Positions 57,375-64,000 of a stretch of 64,000 bases of DNA are shown piece after piece. The notes beneath the pieces were generated by a model. That model was not told the origin of the DNA, did no database searches, and worked only from the letters and a program-made list of their open reading frames with translations. A program made the position numbers and the translations under genes. The stretch is from positions 5,845,501 to 5,909,500 of the forward strand of contig JBBDHG010000026.1 in assembly GCA_037951165.1 (NCBI GenBank). The letters are read 5' to 3'. Origin of the DNA: Lophius americanus. Lineage: Eukaryota > Chordata > Actinopteri > Lophiiformes > Lophiidae. Every line of letters starts with the position of its first letter. Position 1 is the first letter of the stretch.

Positions 57375-57975
57375 TACTGATAATCCATAACATTATAACC
57401 ACCCACCCGATATGAAGCAGGCTGCACAAACGTTTTTACCCACAGAGGCATGGACCCCTGAAGGTGTGCTGTTGTATCTGGTGTAGAAATTTTAGTAGCA
57501 GATCTTTTAAATCTTGAAAGTTATAGGATGGATTTTACTTTTTTTGCCCAGCACATTCCACGGATGTTCGACCTGGTGGAGATCTGGAGACTTTGGAGGC
57601 CACCTTGAACTCACTGCTGTGTTCTTCAAATAATGACACTTCGATTTCCATGAGGGGGAACTTGGTCTGCAGCAATATTGAGGTATTGACGGTATGATGC
57701 TCTGATTAATTGACCAAAGCATCATATCGTCACCCTCGCTTTACTGTATTCCCATAACGCGTTGTAGTACCATGTGATATAATCGCAAACATGATTCCTC
57801 AGACAAGACCACCGTCATCTCTTCTGATGCTGACAAAGTTCTTCCAGGGTCCGCATGGAGCGGTTTGTGGCTATGCAGATCTATGTACTTGTGCTGAAAC
57901 CGTCCCCCTTTCCTCACATCTTTCATTCACATTTGTTCATCATTGTGTGCTACAGTAGCTCTAGTTGACTGGCTC
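57375..57975 (-). mobile_element. Tc1-like relic (family T), C-terminal end
   Basis: The end GTACTGATAATCCATAACAT, continuing TATAACCACCC, is followed by the part of the element that encodes the transposase C-terminus on the minus strand: SSRWPPKSPDLHQVEHPWNV at about 57555-57640, where the family has WPPNSPDLNPIEHLWDV. The catalytic Glu is kept, but the Asn-Pro-Ile before it has changed. Further in are GGCTATGCAGATC and GTGCTACAGTAGCTCTAG, which belong to distant parts of the family, so the interior is deleted and joined. Confidence 0.75.
57507..57725 (-). pseudogene. Tc1-like transposase, C-terminal fragment
   Basis: A 72-codon stretch on the minus strand that includes WPPKSPDLHQVEHPWNVLGK, the region around the third catalytic residue (Glu) of the DDE triad in family T. 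The first 35 codons match poorly. It is the only place in the window where this family's catalytic Glu region is still readable in frame. Confidence 0.65.
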
Positions 57976-60589
57976 ATTCAAAAAAGACCCAGTGTGTGTT
58001 GGGTCTCTTCCACTGCTGGGTAACGTTAGACACACACGTTATCTGAATTCATAAATATTCCGGGGGCCTGATGGGAGGCTCGGGCTAACCACCAGTTGAG
58101 GATCACTGATTAATAAACATAAACATAGTGGTTGAGTCATGCCCGTCTATTTAGCTGTAGAGGAAGGGGTTTTGTAGCGTCAAGTTGAATCGCTTCCCCA
58201 CTGATTGATTGCAAGTTTAAATGACAAACCAAATTATTCACTTGGAAGCTTCTATCTACTCCAGATTGCAGTCTAGCCGCTCTAATTTCACATTTTTTCC
58301 ACTTACTGCGCATGGATAACAGACAATTTAAAAGCAGGCGAAAGGAACAAATTCCTATGAAATCTAAATTTCACCTCTTAACTGGAGGTAATGACGTCCC
58401 AACTAAGTCATTTGCCGAGCGAATTGGAGGCATGATGTGAGGACTTAGCGATAAAATTGCTTACATCTGTGTTGGAAACATAAAAATGAATATATAGTCT
58501 TTCAGAAACGAGCCATGTGGCCCGTCAGCAAACGTCGCCCTCCCGTATATCTACTCAGGGACCCAACACGGAGGCAATCTTATACCACTGATGGAAAAAA
58601 AAAACAGAGGGAATGAGGGAGGGAGGAAAGGGAAGAAAGGATCAATCTAGCCTGAGGAAAGACAAAGGCAACTGGTTGAAGGGGCCCAAAGTGTCATCTT
58701 GCCTCTACTCGGGGTGAAAAGGCGGGTGTCGGGGAAGAAAAAAGGAAGTTTAGAGTGTACCAGAGGAAAGTTCTCTTTCTTTTCCTGGACAGCTGAGTGT
58801 CTTATTATGGGATTAGATTTAACCAGTGCCCCCCTAGGAATGTGGAACAGAGGGCTGGTGGTAATGGGGGGAAGAGTTTGGGGGAAGATGTGGGTCGGGC
58901 GGCAGAGGCGTAGGGGTGGGCCTGGATGTGGGATGGGGTGCCGTTAGGTGGTGTTAGATGGGTCAGGGAGGCAGTATGCGGGAGGGCTTGGCAGCACGCC
59001 CAGTGTGGGGGCGGCAACCACAGCGCTGGGGCTCATGAGCACCCTTGCCAACGGTGCAATTACTCCTTATTCTGAACAGCTGGCACATAATGGGTATTCA
59101 GGCACTTGTAGTCCTTCGATAGGACACAGAGAAGCCAGGTCGTCCCCCCTCGCGTGCCTCAGTACCAGAGATCCCCCCATCGAAGTGCTGCTGAGGACGC
59201 CTACACACGTGGAGGTGTTGTGATGGCTAACGCCATGTAAGAATAAAATTAATAAATGACCCGTTGTGTAACTTTGGTAGTGTGAAAGCCCAGGAGAAGG
59301 TGCAAACACAAAGCAAGCGCAGACACAGATGCATCAAAGTGCAGGGATAGACCTTGTCTGTGTTTGATCCACACAAATATGCTAGCAGGCTGGGACCCGC
59401 GAGTCGAGTGTGGGGGAATTCTGTGTTTATGAATTCAGTCTGTTTGAAACTCGGTCCAAGTTTATAATCCACCCACTGTGTGGCGGCTTTGTGCTTTCCC
59501 TCAAAGCGCTCACACAATGTAAACACAGCATTTAAAAGGGAGATCTTATTTTAATCTACGGCCTAAAACAAAGGGAGCACAGGAAATGGACTTCGTCTCG
59601 AGGAGGAAAACAAACAGACCGCCTGTCAGTCAAGCTCATGTGGCGCTGCGGCATGAAGGAAGACGTGGGACTGATGAGGAGTTGGCCGCCTGTGCTCCTC
59701 CGCTACCGATACTAGTAGCTGGACACACATGGCGGGTGAATGTGCCGCCACAACCATTGCGGACTTCCTGCGTGTGAATCCTCGCTTTGTCTTGTGGTGC
59801 TGATGGAGTTTGAAGAGTTGTGAGTAGCAGTGACTCAAACTGCTTTGTCCTCAACTCCCCCCTCACAGGACGCGTAGAGACCATCAAAGAGGGTAGGTCG
59901 CGTAGGTCAGGAAGCATCACGTATGTGTATGCAACATATTACGCCTATGCAACTGTGTGGGGTACAAACAGATGAGAGCCTCCTGCTGAACATTACAAAA
60001 CACCATCTGAGAGAGTTTAACTGGTGTGTTCCGCTTCGCTTACGGAGCAACAAACAAGGGGATCTCTATGTGGCGCTAAGTCAACACAGACCTTCCTCTC
60101 CTGCTCTAAACGTGATTAAAGATTTGCTTGTAGTTTATCTGTCTGCTCCATAATCCTTCCATCACCTGTCTAATAAATTCATTCTCACACAGGACGAAGA
60201 ACATGTGTCATTTTTTTTTTTTTCCTTTCACAAATGTTTATCCAGGGACAGGTTTATTTGGCAAACATGCAGGCCAACCGTTGAGGAGTGTTTCTGTGTC
60301 ACCTGGAAAAAAGTAGCTCAACGCCGCTGACAGTAGGAGAGAATGACACTTCACCACTTTCGCCGCTCCCATTTTCCTTCCGTTACTTCTAACGACTCCA
60401 ACTGGCAAGCCGATGATGGCCTTTAACCTCTTCCATGGTCTTAAAAACCAAATAGTCCCGGGAAATAAAATCAACAGGGAAGTTTCTTTACTGCATTCAT
60501 GTTTGCATTTCCACTGCAGCTGAAGGAGGCAGATTGAGCCAACAGCAGCTGAACACTGAGGGCTTTGTTTGGGACACAAGTTTAAGTCT
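57976..60589. other. Unassigned non-coding stretch
   Basis: No transposon motif or RNA gene seen. A G-rich patch at 58840-58990 and a balanced segment at 58950-59230 stand out. The open frames over them (58699-58947, 58948-59223, 59586-59777) show no domain. A 14-base T run lies near 60211. Confidence 0.4.
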
Positions 60590-60597
60590 GTGTTCTT

Positions 60598-60780
60598 ACC
60601 TCCGCCGAGGAGGTTATGTTTTCACAGGCCTCCATTTGTTGGTTTGTTGGTTTGTTTCTCTGTCCAAAGCTTTACACCGAAACTTCTTGATTGGTTTTCA
60701 CAAAACATGGTTTAGAGATGGGGTATGTGGAGGTAAGAACATGTTAAAATTCTGAAGATGCTGATCGAGGGGTTGATTTG
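60598..60780 (+). repeat. Family H dispersed repeat
   Basis: ACCTCCGCCGAGGAGGTTAT, then a short GTTTGTTGGTTTGTTT tract and CGAAACTTCTTGATTGG with TTTTCACAAAACATGG, is a repeat I recognise as common in teleosts. It contains the short internal GTTTG/GTTGG tract from which the larger arrays at 31090 and 62937 could have grown. Confidence 0.6.
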
Positions 60781-60854
60781 ATCATAACGCAATAAGGCTT
60801 TTTTGACAATTTTAAGCCAAAATTGAGATTAGTAACTGTACTTGTGGTTTTTCT

Positions 60855-61025
60855 TTATTATCACACACATTTATAAAATGGTACAATGTAGGGAAACTCT
60901 ACCTTTCACCCGTCCATGAGGAGAAGTTGCAATACAGGATTTGGCGTCCTGCTCAAGGACCCTACGACATGTGTAGGATGACTATTCTACCTCCAGAACT
61001 ACAGTCGCCCCCAAATGCTGGTTTG
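60855..61025. mobile_element. LINE 3' untranslated fragment
   Basis: TTATTATCACACACATTTAT, then CACCCGTCCATGAGGAGAAG, CTGCTCAAGGACCC and CTACAGTCGCCCCC match the untranslated end of a common teleost LINE in the same sense as the copy at 33355. Confidence 0.55.
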
Positions 61026-61125
61026 GTTTGCTTGTGTAAGCTTCATGAAACGCCCACAGTCGGCCGTTTATAGACAGTGGATGAACGCTGTTTGTTGAGG
61101 TCAGTCATGGCAAAGGGGATTTTCA

Positions 61126-61200
61126 TTACCTCCACGAAGGGCGAAGGTTATGTTTTCACCTGCGTTTGTTTGTCTGTCCGTCGGGCTGTGAACAAGATGA
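61126..61200 (+). repeat. Family H dispersed repeat, short copy
   Basis: TTACCTCCACGAAGGGCGAA with GGTTATGTTTTCACCTGCG and a GTTTGTTTG tract. Confidence 0.55.
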
Positions 61201-61494
61201 GAGGTGAGATTGAACCTGCAACTGTGCTACCCTCTGTGCCACTGTGCTGTTCTTGGAGGAAGGCTAAAATAGAATCAAGATTTGTTGAGTGCAACATTCC
61301 TGGGCCGATTTTATTCAGTACTACATTGGTTTTCATTGTTCCCCTCGATTACTCATAATTATCCAGGGGAAATTCAAATGTTTAAATAAGAATGAACCTA
61401 TGGAACAAGGATAAACCTCTTATTTTCCCCTCAAAATAGTGATAATGATTGACAAATTGTCTTTTTGGCAACTATTCATAATTCCCAAAATGTC

Positions 61495-61975
61495 CAGGTT
61501 ATTATGGAATCGCCATCGCTGCCGAGTCCCGCCAGCAGATCTTTGGTTTTAACATGATAACTCAAAAATAATTTCATGGATCATTTCTCAAATTTTATTC
61601 CCACATAGACCACAGAGCCAGGAAGAACTGGAGTGATTTTGAGAGAGCCCGGTTGTATTTTTTCAACACTAGGGGGAGCTTTATCTCCAAATATTTTCAG
61701 GCCATAATTTTGGTCTGATGTAGTCCAAATTTGGTGCATATGATTCTAATCGAGAAGATCTATCTTGTGTTTATCATATTTTACTATAATTCTTCATAAT
61801 TTACTCTCTAGGGAGGGCTCTTATTAAGAAAAGCACTATTCATACACTACTTCACATTTAAGTTGAGTTCAGTTGAGTTTTATCAAGGGGATTGCTTGTA
61901 CAATGCAGGGGATTGGGGACTTCTCAGGGATACGCAGTTGCTGTTGGGTACAACAGCATGGGCATAGTTTGATCA
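61495..61975 (+). repeat. Family G dispersed repeat, copy 10
   Basis: With copy 4, the best-preserved short form. Blocks in order: AACATGATAACTCAAAAATA, ATTTCATGGATCATTTCTCA, CACTAGGGGGAGCTTTATCT, CCAAATTTGGTGCATATGAT, TACTCTCTAGGGAGG, AAGGGGATTGCTTGTACAAT, GCAGGGGATTGGGGACTTCT. No coding capacity. Confidence 0.8.
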
Positions 61976-62936
61976 TGAATTAACCAGTAGGAATAAGACA
62001 AGGACAGAGAGAAAACCTGCAGTTTCGTGTCAATCAATTAATACAGCAGAGCAATCATTAAAAATGCAGCAACATCACCTCAGCAGATTTTTAAAAACTC
62101 TGCAGCGTTTCCCCCAGCTGCAGGGGAAGGATGCAGCGCTGAGGCTGGAGTCCAACATGCGTATCAGCAGGGACCGTGCCAAGAACATCAGTTTACAGCT
62201 GACTGTAATATGATTAGAAGCACAGAACATAAGTCAGCGCCTGCCTGGGAGCAGAACCATGACTCCCATGCTCATGGGTGGGATTAAACTAATGTGTGGC
62301 AGTTCCTGTTTGTGCGTGCATGTGTGTGCGTGTGTGTGTGTGTATGTCTCTGTGTGTGCGTGTGTGTGTGTGATAGAGAGCCTGGGTTAAGGGTAGAAAA
62401 AGAAAAATACAGTGTTAAAAGACAAAACACTAATTTTATTGCTGTTTTCTTGTCTGAACCTATCACCTCAGTGCAGGAGCTGATCGTTTGTCTGTTTGTT
62501 TTGTTTGCCAGCGGGATTCTGCAGAACTGATCATGAAATTAAAGTGGCAGTTTTTCATGGGCCGGGTGAGAGCCTATTAAAATGTGGAGTGGATATCAAT
62601 ACTGGGGATATAGACCTAGGTTACTGTATTTTTCAACATTTTTCCTTATTATGCAAGAACAACTGAACCACATCACGTTGTGTACCTGGCACAGGTATGA
62701 ACTCTAAAGAGTGCCATTCTACTTTAGTAATTTGTTAGTTTATTGGTTTGTTTGTTAGCAGGATAAGGAAAAATACATTCCAACTACTCCTCTTAATACA
62801 GGAAAAAAAACCTCTCTAAACGTTCTACAACTTTTTAATTGGAATAAGGTGTAGACCAGGAAATCTAAAGGATAGTTTGGTTTTACCAGTTACCTACACC
62901 AAAGAGATAATGTTTTTCTCACTTATGTCAATGGGC
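61976..62936. other. Non-coding with a (GT)n array
   Basis: A compound GT microsatellite occupies 62309-62372. Phrases of family H recur at 62725-62770 (TTGGTTTGTTTGTTAGCAGG) and 62888-62915 (GTTACCTACACCAAAGAG). No gene. Confidence 0.5.
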
Positions 62937-63545
62937 AGTTTGGTGGTTGGTTGGCTGGTTTGTTAGGTGGTTGGGTTTGGAGGGGTGGCTGGCTGTTAGT
63001 AACTTTTGCTGGTTCATTGGTGAACAGCTTCAGTTAATCGTGTTAGTTGGTTGGGTGGTGGGACGGTTGGGTAGTTGGACGGTTGGGTGGTTGGATGGGT
63101 TGGAAGGGTCTGAAAGATTGGGTGGAGGTTAGGTTTGTTGGTTGCTTGAGTTAGGTGGGTTGGTTTGTTCTGTTGGTTCAGTTGATTGATTGATTAGTTG
63201 GTTGGTCAGTTGGTTGTGTAAAGAGGGTGGGTTAATTGATTGATTGATGTGTTGGTTTGCTGGTTGTCTATTAGAGGAGGACGGGTTCATTGATTGATTG
63301 ATTGGTTTGTTGGATGGTTTATTTGTTTAGTTGGTTAGTTGGTCACTTATTTGGTTGGTTGGTCTGTTGATTATGTAAGGAGGGCTAATTCATTGATTGG
63401 TTGGTTGGTTGGGTAGTTGGTTGGTCGGTTGGTAGTTGGCTAGGTAAAGTGGGCGAGTTCAGAAGGTTCTGAGCATCGGTGGGTGTCAAGTGGTTAATTT
63501 AGTTGGTTGGTATGTTAAGTGGGTTGGTTGGAATCGAGTCTACTA
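62937..63545 (+). repeat. Large TTGG-rich degenerate array inside family H
   Basis: About 600 bp of TTGG units mixed with TTGA, GGGT and TTTG variants, with sub-patches of TTGATTGATTGA. It is preceded by a family H start (GTTACCTACACCAAAGAGAT near 62888) and followed by ATTTCCATGAAACTTG (63550), so it lies between the same two flanks as the array at 31090-31425. Confidence 0.7.
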
Positions 63546-63565
63546 AACATATTTCCATGAAACTT

Positions 63566-63615
63566 GTAAATATGGTAACTATAAAAAAAAATTTTTTTAT
63601 AGTTACCATATTCAC
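63566..63615. repeat. Near-perfect hairpin, 24-bp arms
   Basis: The arm at 63566-63589 (core TATGGTAACTATAAAAAAA) is inverted at 63592-63615 with one mismatch and a 2-base centre. Confidence 0.95.
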
Positions 63616-64000
63616 AACATTAGTTTATATATGAGTGCGTGTAAAATATAAATAAAAATAAATAAAAATCACTCTCCTCCCGCATGTAGGCTGTTTTCTC
63701 TCTCAGCTCTCATGGCTGTTCACTTCTGGACAACGGTAAAACAACACACTCTTCATCACTGTCATCTTCCTGCTTCCTGTTTATATTAATTCCTCTCTCT
63801 GTCTGGTTTGTTCATGCTGCCTGCCAGCTCCTCATCAGAACCAGTTCAGGATGGACTGAATTATAGGGGGCTGTTGGACCTTTGGAGGGGTATGAGCTCG
63901 ATTTGATCTGCCATTATTGTAAGTAATACTTACTACAAAATCTTTACAAAACCCTAACCCTAACCCTTGCAAAAAATCTGTGGAAAAAAATGGATACACA
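63616..64000. other. Unassigned non-coding stretch to the window end
   Basis: No gene. AACCCTAACCCTAACCCTT at 63951-63969 resembles vertebrate telomere repeats, but there are only about 2.5 units. Confidence 0.5.

Noticed and set aside
63951..63969. Interstitial telomere sequence
   Set aside because: Only about 2.5 CCCTAA units, too short to distinguish from chance in CT-rich DNA.

Overview
The window looks like intergenic or deep intronic DNA from a ray-finned fish, probably a percomorph-like teleost. The evidence is the repeat complement: two lineages of Tc1-like DNA transposons, at least four kinds of non-LTR retrotransposon remnant of types I recognise from memory as common in teleosts, frequent CA/GT, GA, AT and GATA microsatellites, and unique A+T-rich sequence between them. 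No bacterial, phage or plasmid feature was seen. I could not identify the species.

I found no host protein-coding exon, rRNA, tRNA or CRISPR array that I can support. The long open frames are of three kinds: decayed transposase or reverse transcriptase, frames kept open by simple repeats (GA, CA, TA, GATA, the EAEL array), or chance frames. All family names below were assigned by recognising protein motifs or terminal sequences by eye, not by a database search.

Layout. 1-7.9 kb: a dead Tc1 element (about 1.07-2.28 kb, minus strand), a RTE-like LINE 3' end (3.13-3.61 kb), and GA and TA microsatellites beside a 21-bp inverted repeat. 8-20 kb: an L2-like LINE piece with an unusually open frame (10.08-10.81 kb), CA/GT arrays, a hairpin cluster at 14.86 kb, and a LINE 3' part with its GA tract (16.93-17.91 kb). 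20-29 kb: a RTE-like LINE relic in which one four-residue motif has become seven tandem copies (23.58-23.66 kb), a local duplication of non-coding DNA (24.9 and 26.1 kb), a block of candidate conserved non-coding sequence (26.5-27.3 kb), a 48-bp hairpin with CACGTG boxes, and a 221-bp GATA array. 30-38 kb: a TTGG-rich expansion, several Tc1 relics carrying LINE insertions, and a CpG-rich non-coding segment (35.5-35.8 kb). 39-54 kb: a roughly 2-kb non-coding repeat beginning with a GGGCCCGAGC motif, many copies of a non-coding family called family G here, and more Tc1 relics. 54-64 kb: a 20-bp minisatellite, a Tc1 relic, family G, and a second TTGG-rich expansion ending at a near-perfect 24-bp-arm hairpin.

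Nothing here forms a working pathway. The biology on show is repeat turnover: transposon invasion, decay and nesting, birth of tandem arrays inside dispersed repeats, and quasi-palindrome formation. These lie around a few non-repetitive islands that could be regulatory. The best candidates for something undescribed are family G (ten recognisable copies in 64 kb) and the paired expansion of TTGG arrays inside two separate copies of one repeat family.
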